From Anaerotruncus colihominis (GTDB taxonomy: Bacteria; Bacillota; Clostridia; Oscillospirales; Ruminococcaceae), in NCBI GenBank assembly GCA_025146135.1, contig CP102255.1:310001-374000 (forward strand): 64,000 bases of DNA, given 5' to 3'. The stretch's first letter is position 1. Each line of letters starts with the position of its first letter. Position numbers and translations under genes: made by a program. The notes below the pieces were generated by a model. That model saw nothing but the letters and a program-made list of their open reading frames with translations. It was not told where the DNA came from and did no database searches. This document shows, piece after piece, positions 25,008-34,431 of the stretch.

Positions 25008-26054
25008 ATGGGGTACAGCTTCAAAAATGATTACAGCGAGGGCGCGCATCCGCGGGTGCTTGAGGCGCTCACGCGTACAAACGCTGAACAGACCGACGGC
25101 TACGGTACCGACGATTACTGCGCGCGCGCCCGCGAACGGGTGCGGACGCTCTGTAACGCGCCCAAAGCCGATGTGCATTTTCTTGTGGGAGGCACCCAGG
25201 CGAATATGACCGTGATCGCTGCGTCGCTTCGCCCGCATCAAGCGGTACTGGCCGCGCATACGGGCCATATCTGCGTGCATGAAACAGGCGCGATTGAAGC
25301 CACGGGACACAAAGCGGTCGGCCTTGCTTCACTTGACGGGCGCCTGTCCCCAAAGGCGGCGGCCGAGGCGCTTGCCGCGCATCCTGACGAGCATATGGTC
25401 CAGCCGAAGATGGTTTACATATCGGATACGACCGAGATCGGCACAACGTATACGCTCGGGCAGCTCGAGGAGCTTTCCGCTTTTTGCCGCGCCAACGGGC
25501 TTTGGCTGTATTTGGACGGCGCGCGCCTGGCGATGGCGCTGGCCGATGGGCACAGCGGCGTGACGCTGCCTGATCTGGCGCGGCTGTGCGATGTGTTTAC
25601 AATCGGCGGGACAAAATGCGGCGCGCTGTTCGGCGAGGCGGTCGTCATCACAAACGACGCGCTCAAGCCGGATTTTCGCTATCACATCAAGCAGCGCGGC
25701 GGTATGCTGGCAAAAGGCCGCCTGCTTGGCCTTCAGTTTGAGGCGCTGCTGGCGGACAACCTGTATACAGAGCTTGGCGCGCACGCCAACGCGATGGGCC
25801 GCCGCCTGCGCGATCTGTTCACGGAAAACGACTATCCCATGATGAGCGATTCCCTGACAAACCAGCAGTTTGCCGTGCTGCCCGACCGGCTGATCGAGGC
25901 GCTCAGGGCTGCAGATTACAGGTTTGAGCTTCAGATGCGTGTCGACGAGACGCATTGCGCGATGCGTTTCGTCACATCCTGGGCGACGCCGGAAGCGGCT
26001 GTCGAACAGTTTGCCGACGATTTTCTGCGCCTGGCGCGCCAGTGCGGCGCGTGA
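25008..26054 (+). CDS. Low-specificity threonine aldolase (PLP, beta-eliminating lyase family)
   Basis: A 348-residue fold-type I PLP enzyme that splits threonine/allo-threonine to glycine and acetaldehyde. Visible elements are FLVGGTQANMTVIA for cofactor phosphate binding, HICVHETGAIE, LYLDGARLAMAL with the PLP-ring aspartate, and FTIGGTKCGALFG with the Schiff-base lysine. The start ATG 25008 is chosen for its alignment with family N-termini; ATG 24987 is a weaker option. It shares four bases (GTGA) with the following transporter gene, so they form an operon. Confidence 0.93.
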   Translation: MGYSFKNDYSEGAHPRVLEALTRTNAEQTDGYGTDDYCARARERVRTLCNAPKADVHFLVGGTQANMTVIAASLRPHQAVLAAHTGHICVHETGAIEATGHKAVGLASLDGRLSPKAAAEALAAHPDEHMVQPKMVYISDTTEIGTTYTLGQLEELSAFCRANGLWLYLDGARLAMALADGHSGVTLPDLARLCDVFTIGGTKCGALFGEAVVITNDALKPDFRYHIKQRGGMLAKGRLLGLQFEALLADNLYTELGAHANAMGRRLRDLFTENDYPMMSDSLTNQQFAVLPDRLIEALRAADYRFELQMRVDETHCAMRFVTSWATPEAAVEQFADDFLRLARQCGA

Positions 26055-27007
26055 GCGCCGTGGACGGGCCGCGCGCGCTGCGCGGCGGTCCGCTGACGCA
26101 TCTGCTCGCGGTGTGCGCCGTCTTTTTGTGGGGAACGGCGTTTCCGGCCGTCAAGCGCGGGTACGCGCTGTTTTTGCTCGCGCCGGACGATATGGCCGGG
26201 CGCATGGCCTTCGCGGGGGAGCGGTTTGTGCTCGCGGGGGCGCTGACGCTTGTCTGCACGGCCGTGCTCACAAGACGGCCGCCGACCATCCCGCGCGGCC
26301 GGTGGGGCGGCGTGGCGCTGCTTGCGCTTGTGCAGACAACGCTGCAATACCTGTTCTTTTATGCCGGTATGGCGCATACCACCGGCACGAAAGGCGCGAT
26401 CATCGATTCAAGCGCCGCGTTTATCGGCGTGCTCCTGGCGCATTTTCTGTGTGCCGGCGAACGGATGACCGCGCGCCGCGCCGCAGGCTGTGCCGTCGGT
26501 TTTTCGGGCGTTGTGCTCGTAAACCTCGGCGCAGGCGGCATGGGAGGCTTTTCATGGCGCGGCGATGGGCTGATGCTGCTGGCCGCGGCTTCGTTCGCAT
26601 TTGGCGGCGTCATCAGCGGCCGTGCGGCGCGCGGCCTGGACCCGGCGGCCGTCACCGGCTGGCAGCTGCTCGGCGGCGGCGCGCTTTTGCTGGCGGGCGG
26701 CGCTGCGATGGGCGGGCGCGCGGTCCCGCCGTCCGGGGCTGCGTGGCTGTTGCTCGGATATCTTGCCGTGCTGTCGGCCATGGCGTTCACAATCTGGACG
26801 CTTTTGCTCAAATACAACCCGGTCGCCAAAATCAGCATCTACAATTCGCTGACGCCGGTGTTCGGCGCGCTGTGCTCGGCGGTTGTGCTTGGCGAACGGT
26901 TTTTCAGCATAAAAAACCTGGCGGCTCTGGCGCTCGTCTGCGGCGGCGTGTATCTGGTCAACTGCGTCCCGGATGGGACGGGAAGGGGGAAAACGGAACG
27001 TGTATGA
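26051..27007 (+). CDS. EamA/DMT-family transporter
   Basis: A 318-residue drug/metabolite transporter with ten membrane helices in two EamA halves; the first starts LLAVCAVFLWGTAFPAVKRGY and the second LLAAASFAFGGVISGRAARG. Start GTG 26051 overlaps the threonine aldolase stop. The position between threonine aldolase and a D-aminoacylase suggests export or exchange of an amino acid or derivative, by inference only. The last eight bases overlap the next gene. Confidence 0.9.
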   Translation: MSAVDGPRALRGGPLTHLLAVCAVFLWGTAFPAVKRGYALFLLAPDDMAGRMAFAGERFVLAGALTLVCTAVLTRRPPTIPRGRWGGVALLALVQTTLQYLFFYAGMAHTTGTKGAIIDSSAAFIGVLLAHFLCAGERMTARRAAGCAVGFSGVVLVNLGAGGMGGFSWRGDGLMLLAAASFAFGGVISGRAARGLDPAAVTGWQLLGGGALLLAGGAAMGGRAVPPSGAAWLLLGYLAVLSAMAFTIWTLLLKYNPVAKISIYNSLTPVFGALCSAVVLGERFFSIKNLAALALVCGGVYLVNCVPDGTGRGKTERV

Positions 27008-28592
27008 TCTTTTGATCCGCGGCGGGACGGTCGTCGATGGGAGCGGCGATTCCGCCGTACCGGCCGATGTGGCGATCCTGGACGGCAAAATTGCGGCTGT
27101 CGCGCCGCGCATTGAGAGCGGCGCGGCGCGCGTGATCGACGCTGCGGGGCGGCTTGTGACGCCGGGGTTTATCGATATTCACCGCCATGCCGATGTGCGG
27201 CTGTTCTCCCCGGACTTTGGAGAAGCTGAATTGCATCAGGGCCTGACGACGGTCGTCAACGGCAACTGCGGGCTGTCGGCCGTGCCGTGCCCGGCCGCGC
27301 GGCGCGATGAAATCCATGCGTTTTTGCAGCCGGTAATCGGTGATGTAAACGCGCCCGCGCCGTTTGAGACGTTTGCGGAGTATCTGGCGCTTGTGCGCCA
27401 AACGCCGCTGCCGCTCAATGTCGGGATGCTGGTGGGAAACGGGACGGTGCGCGCTGCGGTGCGCGGCTATGCGCCGGGCGTCCTGACGCCGGGCGAGCTT
27501 GCCGCTGCGCGTGGCCTGCTGGAGGACGCGCTGGCCAACGGCGCGCTCGGCGTGTCGATGGGTATCGTTTATGCGCCGGAATACTGCTACGACGCCGACG
27601 GCTTTGCGCAGGTGCTCGCGCCCGTGCGGGGGGCCGGCGTGCCGCTGGTCACGCATGTGCGCGGCGAGGGCGACACGTTCCACCAGTCGCTTGACGAGGT
27701 GATCGACGTCGCGCGGCGGCTCGGCGCGCCGCTGCATGTCAGCCATTTCAAGTGTATCGGGCGGCGCAATTGGGGGCATGGGATGACACGCGCGCTTGAA
27801 ATCCTTGATGAGGCGCGTGAAAGCGGCCTGCGTGTCGACTGTGACGTCTATCCGTATACGGCCGGCTCGACGCAGCTTTTGCAGATCTTGCCGCCGTGGT
27901 TTCTCGACGGCGGGGCGCCCGCGATCACGCGCCGCCTGCGCGACCCGGCAAAGGTGGACGAGCTGCGGGGGATTTTTGCAGAGCCGTCTGGCCGGTTTGA
28001 AAACCTCGTGAATCTGATCGGCTGGGAGAATATCCGCTGTACCACGTTCACACGGCCGGAGAACCAGGCATATACCGGCATGAGCGTGGCGGAGATCGCG
28101 GCGGCGCGCGGCGAGGACCCGTGCGCCTGCGCCTGCCGCCTGCTTGCCGAGGAGGAGTGCCGGATTTCGATGGTCGATTTCATCACCTCCGAGGAGGATA
28201 TCCGCGCGGTGCTGCGGTATCCGTACAGCAATGTGATTTCCGACGCGGTCTATCCGTCCGGCGGGACGCCGCATCCACGTCTGTACGCGGCGTTCCCAAA
28301 GGTGCTGATCGATTATGTGCGCAGAGAGCCGGTACTCACGCTGGAGCAGGCTGTCCACAAGATGACCGCCCGCCCCGCTTCGGTGCTCGGGCTGCGCGGC
28401 AAGGGCCTGCTCCGGAAGGGATACGACGCCGATATCAACGTATTTGAACTTGGGCGTCTGGCGGCGGACGCCTCGTATGAAAACCCGTCTGTGTTTGCAA
28501 GCGGTTTTGATTATGTGTTTGTCGGCGGTGCGGCGGCTGTCGAACACGACCGGATAACCGGCGTGCGCGCGGGCCGCGTGGTGACGCGGTGA
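27000..28592 (+). CDS. N-acyl-D-amino-acid deacylase (D-aminoacylase)
   Basis: A 530-residue amidohydrolase-superfamily enzyme that releases D-amino acids or other amines from N-acyl forms. It starts YDLLIRGGTVVDGSGD, carries the metal HxH in FIDIHRHADVRLF, the family stretches VNGNCGLSAVPCP, HVSHFKCIGRRNWG, CDVYPYTAGSTQL and the DFITSEEDI segment with a late aspartate. GTG 27000 has GGGGGAAAA upstream. It overlaps the transporter gene by eight bases and the pentapeptide gene by four. Confidence 0.92.
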   Translation: MYDLLIRGGTVVDGSGDSAVPADVAILDGKIAAVAPRIESGAARVIDAAGRLVTPGFIDIHRHADVRLFSPDFGEAELHQGLTTVVNGNCGLSAVPCPAARRDEIHAFLQPVIGDVNAPAPFETFAEYLALVRQTPLPLNVGMLVGNGTVRAAVRGYAPGVLTPGELAAARGLLEDALANGALGVSMGIVYAPEYCYDADGFAQVLAPVRGAGVPLVTHVRGEGDTFHQSLDEVIDVARRLGAPLHVSHFKCIGRRNWGHGMTRALEILDEARESGLRVDCDVYPYTAGSTQLLQILPPWFLDGGAPAITRRLRDPAKVDELRGIFAEPSGRFENLVNLIGWENIRCTTFTRPENQAYTGMSVAEIAAARGEDPCACACRLLAEEECRISMVDFITSEEDIRAVLRYPYSNVISDAVYPSGGTPHPRLYAAFPKVLIDYVRREPVLTLEQAVHKMTARPASVLGLRGKGLLRKGYDADINVFELGRLAADASYENPSVFASGFDYVFVGGAAAVEHDRITGVRAGRVVTR

Positions 28593-29371
28593 GCGCGCCG
28601 AAGGCGCTCGGGCCGCGGCGGCCCGAGCCGCCGCGTATGCCGGCGCTGTCCCCTGCGCCGCCCGGCGCGTTGCGCGGGCTTTGGGCGCACGGCGCGCCGG
28701 CTGAGGGGCTGCAGATCACGCAGGCGTGCGGTTTGCCGGATGGACAGCCTGACTGCGAATGTACGGGCTGTGCCCTGGAGGGCGTTTCGCTCGACGCTTT
28801 AGAGCTGCCGGAGGCGCGTTTCGCCGACACGGCGCTGCGCCGGTGCGGCTTGACTGGCGCACATCTGGAGAAGGGCGCGTTTACGCGCGTGCGGTTCGAG
28901 GGCGTCCGTTTTTCCGGCGCGTCGCTGGCTAAGTCGTTTTTTACAGATGTGTCGTTTGTGCGCTGCGATTTGTCGAACGCCGATCTGCACGGCTGTTCCA
29001 TGACGCGCGTCCTGTTTGAGGACTGCCGCCTGACCGGCGCGGATTTCGGCGAGGCTGCGCTTTCGGACGCGCTGTTTACCGGCTGCGCCTGCGGTTATGC
29101 GCAGTTTTCGCGCGCGCAGCTTCGGGATACACGCTTTGAGCGGTGCGACTGCGCCGGCGCCGCGTTTCACGAGCTGCGTTGGCGCGCCCTGACGTTTGAA
29201 GTGTGCTCGCTTATGGCCGCGGAGCTGTTTAAAACGCCGCTTGAGGGGATGGATTTGACAACCTGCCAAATCGATGGCCTGATCGTCGATCCGCCGAGCC
29301 TGCGGGGCGCGGTTGTCACCGCCGTACAGGCTTGCGGCCTGGCGAAGCTGCTGGGCCTGATTATCCGCTGA
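28589..29371 (+). CDS. Pentapeptide repeat protein
   Basis: A 260-residue protein whose middle (about residues 60-200) consists of A(D/N)L/F-type pentapeptide repeats, for example DLSNADLHGCSM and LTGADFGEAALSDALF, predicted to form a quadrilateral beta helix. The first 45 residues are rich in Pro and Arg. No signal peptide is seen. Cysteine is unusually frequent. It starts with a GTG overlapping the deacylase stop (GTGA). The role is unknown; some relatives bind DNA gyrase or act as DNA mimics, which is not evident here. Confidence 0.85.
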   Translation: MSAPKALGPRRPEPPRMPALSPAPPGALRGLWAHGAPAEGLQITQACGLPDGQPDCECTGCALEGVSLDALELPEARFADTALRRCGLTGAHLEKGAFTRVRFEGVRFSGASLAKSFFTDVSFVRCDLSNADLHGCSMTRVLFEDCRLTGADFGEAALSDALFTGCACGYAQFSRAQLRDTRFERCDCAGAAFHELRWRALTFEVCSLMAAELFKTPLEGMDLTTCQIDGLIVDPPSLRGAVVTAVQACGLAKLLGLIIR

Positions 29372-29432
29372 ACAGAAGAACCGGGCGCTTTGGCGGACAG
29401 GATTCGGACACAGATCCCAGGGAGGAGATAGC

Positions 29433-30512
29433 ATGGAGGAATTGATTTTATCGCTGCGCGACGTTCACAAGACCTTTGGAACGACCGAGGCGCTGACCGG
29501 CGTGAGCCTTGACGTACAGGCGGGCGAATTTTTGACGCTGCTTGGGCCGTCCGGATGCGGCAAAACGACGACGCTGCGCATTATTGCGGGGCTTGAAGCG
29601 CCCGACGGCGGCCGCGTGCTGCTCCAGGGCAGCGACGTGACCGACTGGGAGCCGAACCGGCGCAATGTCAACACGGTGTTTCAAAGCTACGCGCTGTTCC
29701 CGCATATGAACGTCGCGCGCAACATTGGATATGGCCTGCGGCTGAAAAAGACGCCAAGGGATGAAATCCGCCGGCGCGTCGACGAGATGCTTTCGCTTGT
29801 GCAGCTTCCGGGCTACGGCGCGCGTATGCCGTCGCAGCTTTCAGGCGGCCAGCGCCAGCGTGTGGCTATCGCGCGCGCGATCGTCAACGATCCGGCCGTG
29901 CTGCTGCTCGACGAGCCGCTCGGCGCGCTCGATTTGCAGCTTCGCCGCCAGATGCAGACGGAGTTGAAAACGCTTCAGAAAAATTTGGGCATCACATTTA
30001 TCTACATTACGCACGACCAGGAGGAAGCCCTCAATATGAGCGACCGCATCGGCATCATGAACGAGGGGCGCATCCTTCAGCTCGGCACGCCCGACGATAT
30101 CTATGAGCGCCCGCAGACGCGTTTCGCCGCGGAATTCATCGGGCAGAGCAATATCTTTACTGCAACCATCACCGGCCGCGACGAGACAGGCGCGCTGACG
30201 CTGGCGTTTGCCGGCGGCGTAATCAAAGCGGCCGGCGACGGCACGCCGGGCGAGCGCGTGACGCTCTCCGTGCGCACCGAACGCATCCGCTTCGGCGAGG
30301 AGAGCCGTTATGGCTTCGATTTGACGGGCGTGGTACAGGCGCACAGCTATACGGGCGGGATGCTGCGCACAACACTGCGCCTGGCTGACGGGCAGGAATT
30401 GACTGTCAGCGGCATGGGCGGCGGAGGCGACCGGGCCGAGGTGGGCGAGACGGTGCGCATCCATTGGAAGCCGGCTTGTGCCGTGATCGTGGAAAGGGGC
30501 GGTCATCCATGA
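29433..30512 (+). CDS. potA: Spermidine/putrescine ABC transporter ATPase PotA
   Basis: A 359-residue importer ATPase with Walker A GPSGCGKTTTLR, Q-loop VFQSYALFPHM, signature LSGGQRQRVAIARAIV, Walker B VLLLDEPLGALD and a C-terminal TOBE/regulatory domain. The order potA-potB-potC-potD and the overlapping starts support polyamine uptake. GGGAGGAGA precedes the ATG. The potB start lies inside its stop codon. Confidence 0.95.
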   Translation: MEELILSLRDVHKTFGTTEALTGVSLDVQAGEFLTLLGPSGCGKTTTLRIIAGLEAPDGGRVLLQGSDVTDWEPNRRNVNTVFQSYALFPHMNVARNIGYGLRLKKTPRDEIRRRVDEMLSLVQLPGYGARMPSQLSGGQRQRVAIARAIVNDPAVLLLDEPLGALDLQLRRQMQTELKTLQKNLGITFIYITHDQEEALNMSDRIGIMNEGRILQLGTPDDIYERPQTRFAAEFIGQSNIFTATITGRDETGALTLAFAGGVIKAAGDGTPGERVTLSVRTERIRFGEESRYGFDLTGVVQAHSYTGGMLRTTLRLADGQELTVSGMGGGGDRAEVGETVRIHWKPACAVIVERGGHP

Positions 30513-31360
30513 ACAAAAGACGCCGGTTCCCGCTGGCGGCCGCGCCGTTTATCCTGTGGACGGCGGTGTTCGTGGCGGTGCCGCTGATCTATATCCTGTG
30601 CATGAGCTTTATGCGCCGCGCCGATACCTGGGGCGTTGAGGCGGCGTTTACGCTGGAGAGCTATCAAAAATTGCTCGACCCGAATTATTTAAGCGTCTTT
30701 GGACGCAGCCTGTGGCTGGCTGTGCTGACGACTCTGCTGACGCTTTTGATCGGCTATCCGTTCGCCTATTTTACCGCCGGGCTGCCGCCGAAAAAACGGT
30801 CGCTCGCGTTGATGCTTGTGATCGTACCGTTTTGGACGAATTCGCTTGTGCGTATTTACGGCTGGATGATCCTGCTGCGCGGACAGGGCGTTGTCAATTC
30901 GCTTCTGGCTGCGCTCGGGCTGATTGACGCTCCGCTCAAGCTGTTGTATAATTTTGGTGCGGTGCTGGTCGGTATGGTGTATGCGCTGATTCCGTTTATG
31001 ATCCTTTCGGTTTACAACGCGGTGGCCAAGCTGGATCCTGCGCTCATCGAGGCGGCGCGCGACCTCGGCGCGGGCCGCTGGCGCGCGTTCTGGACGATCA
31101 CCGTTCCGATGACGCGTGCGGGCATTATGGCCGGCTGCGTGCTGGTCTTTATCCCGTCAATCGGGTTGTTCTTTATTTCCGACCTGCTCGGCGGCTCCAA
31201 AACCATGCTGCTCGGCAACCTGATCCGCGACGAGCTGCTCACCGCGCGCAACTGGCCGCTTGGCGCGGCGCTGTCCGTTGTGATGATGGCGGCGACCCTG
31301 CTCGTAATCGGCGGGTACCGCCGCCTGTCCGGCGAAAAAAGTCTGGAGGGGATCGTGTGA
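30509..31360 (+). CDS. potB: Spermidine/putrescine ABC transporter permease PotB
   Basis: A 283-residue inner membrane permease with six helices. Family features are MLVIVPFWTNSLVRIYGWM and the EAA loop EAARDLGAGRWRAFWTITVPM that docks to PotA. The start is the ATG overlapping the potA stop (ATGA), and its own stop overlaps potC's GTG start. Confidence 0.95.
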   Translation: MNKRRRFPLAAAPFILWTAVFVAVPLIYILCMSFMRRADTWGVEAAFTLESYQKLLDPNYLSVFGRSLWLAVLTTLLTLLIGYPFAYFTAGLPPKKRSLALMLVIVPFWTNSLVRIYGWMILLRGQGVVNSLLAALGLIDAPLKLLYNFGAVLVGMVYALIPFMILSVYNAVAKLDPALIEAARDLGAGRWRAFWTITVPMTRAGIMAGCVLVFIPSIGLFFISDLLGGSKTMLLGNLIRDELLTARNWPLGAALSVVMMAATLLVIGGYRRLSGEKSLEGIV

Positions 31361-32163
31361 AAAAGCGTTCAAGGTTCCCCGGGATTTACGTCGTGCTGAT
31401 TCTGCTGCTGTTGTACCTGCCGATCGCGGTTGTCATCGCTTATTCGTTTAACGATACGAAGCTGTTCCATTGGGCGGGCTTCACATTTTCCTGGTATGGA
31501 AAGCTCTTCCACAACCAAACGCTCATCAACGCGTTTTTCAACAGTTTGGAGCTGGCGCTGATCAGCAGCGCGTCGGCCGCGGTGCTCGGCACGCTCGGGG
31601 CGGTGGGGCTGTCCGGCCGCCATTTCAGGGCGCGCGGCGCGCTTGAAAACCTGTCCATGATCCCGATTATGGTGCCGGAGATCATCCTCGGCATGGCGTA
31701 TCTGTCGTTTTTTACGTTTGTACGCCTGCCCGCCGGTATGCTGACGCTGGTGCTTGCGCATACGACCTTCTGTGTCCCATACATTTTTATCAATGTCAAG
31801 GCGCGCCTGTCGGCGCTCGATCCGTCGATTGGGGAGGCCGCGCGCGATCTGGGCGCGTCGGCGCAGCGCGCCTTTTTCGACATCACGTTGCCGCTGATCG
31901 CGCCCGCGATCCTGTCGGGCGCGCTGCTTGCCTTCGCTATGAGCATGGACGACGTGGTCATCAGCTTCTTTGTCACGGGTGCGCAGACAAGCACGCTTCC
32001 GCTTGAGATTTACTCCATGCTGCGCATGGGCGTCACCCCTGAAATCAACGCCCTGTGCACCGTCCTGCTCGGCGCCGTCTTTCTCCTCGTTGCGTTCTCC
32101 CGTCTTTTTCAAAAAAGCTCCCGTTCCCGCTTTTTTGAAAAAAAGCTTGGCAAAAAACTTTAG
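31357..32163 (+). CDS. potC: Spermidine/putrescine ABC transporter permease PotC
   Basis: A 268-residue permease with six helices, beginning YVVLILLLLYLPIAVVIAYS and carrying the EAA loop EAARDLGASAQRAFFDITLP. It starts at a GTG inside the potB stop. The last ~20 residues, from about RLFQKSSRSRFFEKK, are basic and encoded by the dispersed intergenic repeat, whose AAAAACTTTAG supplies the stop. This tail is longer than expected for PotC and is probably a repeat insertion into the 3' end. Confidence 0.93.
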   Translation: MKKRSRFPGIYVVLILLLLYLPIAVVIAYSFNDTKLFHWAGFTFSWYGKLFHNQTLINAFFNSLELALISSASAAVLGTLGAVGLSGRHFRARGALENLSMIPIMVPEIILGMAYLSFFTFVRLPAGMLTLVLAHTTFCVPYIFINVKARLSALDPSIGEAARDLGASAQRAFFDITLPLIAPAILSGALLAFAMSMDDVVISFFVTGAQTSTLPLEIYSMLRMGVTPEINALCTVLLGAVFLLVAFSRLFQKSSRSRFFEKKLGKKL

Positions 32164-32560
32164 CCGGCTGCGCCGCGAACAGTGGGGCAGGTTCAGTTAA
32201 ACAATCCCTCTCCAGACGTACTGGCGTGCGCCCGATACGATCGCGCCAGGCAGAGGTGGGGATAACATAAGGGGAGGGGTCGCTCGACCCTCCCCTTGTG
32301 AGGCGCGCTGAGGGGCGCAGCCGCGGCTTGTCCGCGCCCGGCGCTTATAGCGCCGGAAAGCCCCGAATAGCCGGCCGGGCAAGCGCAGCGCCCGGCGGTG
32401 AGCAATCCGCGCACGGATTGCGCGCGCCATAGCGCTGCGCGGATGGCATGGATTTTGCTCCCCTGGCCTTTCCTGGGACAGACAACGTATAAAAACCGGC
32501 CGCGCCGCTGCTGCGAATAAAAGATCATTGCGCTGAAAAATGGGAACAGTCCGGCGGTTG
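32103..32560. repeat. Composite intergenic repeat, copy 4, between potC and potD
   Basis: About 440 bp separate potC from potD and hold no supported gene. The first 100 bp carry the GCTTTTTTGAAAAAAAGC core, AAAAAACTTTAGCC and CTGCGCCGCGAACAGTGGGG. A strong hairpin (GGGGAGGGGTCG / CGACCCTCCCC, 32271-32296) follows, then CG-rich dyads and, near 32443, a GGCATGGATTTTGC module also seen in copies 1 and 2. Confidence 0.7.
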
Positions 32561-32602
32561 GATACGGCTGACAATATGCAATAAAACAGAAGGAGAGAAG
32601 AA

Positions 32603-33634
32603 ATGAAAAAGACAAAACGAATCCTGGCGCTGCTGATGGCGGCGGTATTGGCCTTAGGGCTGGCGGCATGCGGCAAAAAGGCTGATGAGAAGGTCCTCAA
32701 CATCTTCACCTGGGCCACGTATTTCCCGGACGATGTGCTTGCCGAGTTTACGGAACAGACGGGCATCAAGATCAATTACAGCGTGTTCCAGTCGAATGAG
32801 GAAATGCTCATGAAAATCCAGCAGGGCGGAGATTACGATCTGGTGCTGGCCAGCGACTATATCATCGATATCGCGCGCAGCCAGGATTTGCTGATGAAGC
32901 TGGATAAGTCGAAGATCCCCAATTTTAAAAATATCAACCCGGCTTTCCAGGGCAAGTTCTATGATGAAAACAACGAATATACCGTCCCGTATTCGGCGGG
33001 CATTCCGCTGATCATCTACAATCCCGAGCTGGTCGGCGATTTGGAGATCACCGGTTATGAAGATCTGTGGAATCCGGCGCTTGCCGATTCGGTCGTTGTG
33101 ATGGACGACGCGCGCAATGTCATCGGCATCACGCTGAAAACGATGGGCAAGAGCTTTAACGAGACGGACCCGGCTGTGCTTGACGAGGCCAGGGAAAAGC
33201 TTCTGACTCTGCGCCCAAATATTCGCGCGCTTGATTACAACACGCCGTATAACCTGATGTTAAGCGGAGAGACATCCGTCGGTTATATGTTTACGTCGCA
33301 GGTGCTTACGGTCCTCAACGAGAACCCCAATTTTGAGGTTGTGTTCCCCAAGGAAGGGCTTGGCTTTGGCATTGATTCCTGTTTCATTCCAGCCAAAGCG
33401 CCGCACGCCGACAATGCGCACGCGTTTTTGGACTTTATTCTTGACGGTGAACGCTCGGCGCATATCACCGACCAGATTTATTATATCAGCTGCAATTCCG
33501 CCGCGACGCCGTACCTGTCCAATCAGGCGCTCGTCATCCCGGATGAGGCGATTGCAGGCGCGGAATTCATTATGGATGTCGGTGAGACAGCCGATCTTTA
33601 TAACGATATCTGGACCGAATTTAAGCAGAGCTGA
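32603..33634 (+). CDS. potD: Spermidine/putrescine-binding lipoprotein PotD
   Basis: A 343-residue lipid-anchored substrate-binding protein of the PotABCD transporter. It has a signal peptide with lipobox LGLAAC, then LNIFTWATYFPDD, typical of polyamine binders, and NYSVFQSNEEMLMKI, with the later VPYSAGIPLIIYNPE strand. GAAGGAGAGAAG precedes the ATG. It lies in the expected place after potC, but behind the repeat, so it may be made from the operon transcript past the hairpins or from its own promoter. Confidence 0.95.
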   Translation: MKKTKRILALLMAAVLALGLAACGKKADEKVLNIFTWATYFPDDVLAEFTEQTGIKINYSVFQSNEEMLMKIQQGGDYDLVLASDYIIDIARSQDLLMKLDKSKIPNFKNINPAFQGKFYDENNEYTVPYSAGIPLIIYNPELVGDLEITGYEDLWNPALADSVVVMDDARNVIGITLKTMGKSFNETDPAVLDEAREKLLTLRPNIRALDYNTPYNLMLSGETSVGYMFTSQVLTVLNENPNFEVVFPKEGLGFGIDSCFIPAKAPHADNAHAFLDFILDGERSAHITDQIYYISCNSAATPYLSNQALVIPDEAIAGAEFIMDVGETADLYNDIWTEFKQS

Positions 33635-33644
33635 CACTCCGCGT

Positions 33645-33678
33645 AAAAAAGGCGTCCCCGATGGGGGCGCTTTTTTTA
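33645..33678 (+). terminator. Terminator of the pot operon
   Basis: GCGTCCCC / GGGGGCGC with AAAAAA and TTTTTTT flanks, 11 bases after potD. Confidence 0.85.
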
Positions 33679-33832
33679 TAGTGCGGGACAAATTGTAATT
33701 GATGGGAAATAGTTCAATTTAATTGTGCATGAGGCACAATGCAGCGACAAAGAAAATGTTAAAACTGCAAAAATGTTTGTCTACTAAAACGGTATTTTTG
33801 TAAGAAATGAATGGCTTTCTTGTGAAAATGCC

Positions 33833-33861
33833 TAGACGCGCTCCTATGAATCTGATATAAT
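33833..33861 (+). promoter_or_regulatory. Promoter of the hydrogenase operon
   Basis: TAGACG, 17-base spacer, perfect TATAAT. The 296-bp gap before hydC is AT-rich and holds nothing else I can support. Confidence 0.65.
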
Positions 33862-33930
33862 TATAACAATTACGTTGACCGCGCGCGGCTGTTCCGCGCG
33901 CAACCAGATTTGAAGGAGGTTTTCAATCGA

Positions 33931-34425
33931 ATGGCGAACACCAAAACCGTGGTCCCGTTCACCGGCACTGCGGAGCAGGAGGCGAAGCTCCGCGAGGTGA
34001 TTGCGGCTCACAAAGGGCAGAAGGGCGCATTGATGCCCGTGCTGCAGGGCGCGCAGGAAATCTACGGCTATCTGCCCATTGAGGTGCAGAAGATGATTTC
34101 AGACGGGCTTGATATCCCGCTGGAGGAAATTTACGGCGTCGCGACATTTTATTCGCAGTTTACGCTCAACCCCAAGGGGCAATACAAAATTTCCGTCTGC
34201 CTGGGCACCGCTTGCTATGTCAAAGGCGCGGGCGATATCTTTAACCGCTTGCAGGAAAAGCTCGGCATCGAAAGCGGAATGTGCACGCCGGACGGGAAAT
34301 TCAGCCTGGACGCCTGCCGCTGTATCGGCGCCTGTGGACTGGCCCCGGTTATGACGATCAACGACGAGGTCTACGGCCGTTTGACCGTGGACGATGTCGA
34401 CACAATCCTCGCGAAGTACAGGTGA
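33931..34425 (+). CDS. hydC: Bifurcating [FeFe]-hydrogenase subunit HydC (NuoE-like)
   Basis: A 164-residue thioredoxin-fold subunit that carries one [2Fe-2S] cluster, with cysteines in SVCLGTACYVKGA and ACRCIGACGLAP. It corresponds to NuoE/HndA and links electron flow to the flavin subunit. Start ATG 33931 has GAAGGAGG 14 bases upstream. It is the first gene of a five-gene operon that ends with the catalytic hydrogenase. Confidence 0.93.
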   Translation: MANTKTVVPFTGTAEQEAKLREVIAAHKGQKGALMPVLQGAQEIYGYLPIEVQKMISDGLDIPLEEIYGVATFYSQFTLNPKGQYKISVCLGTACYVKGAGDIFNRLQEKLGIESGMCTPDGKFSLDACRCIGACGLAPVMTINDEVYGRLTVDDVDTILAKYR

Positions 34426-34431
34426 GTTTGA

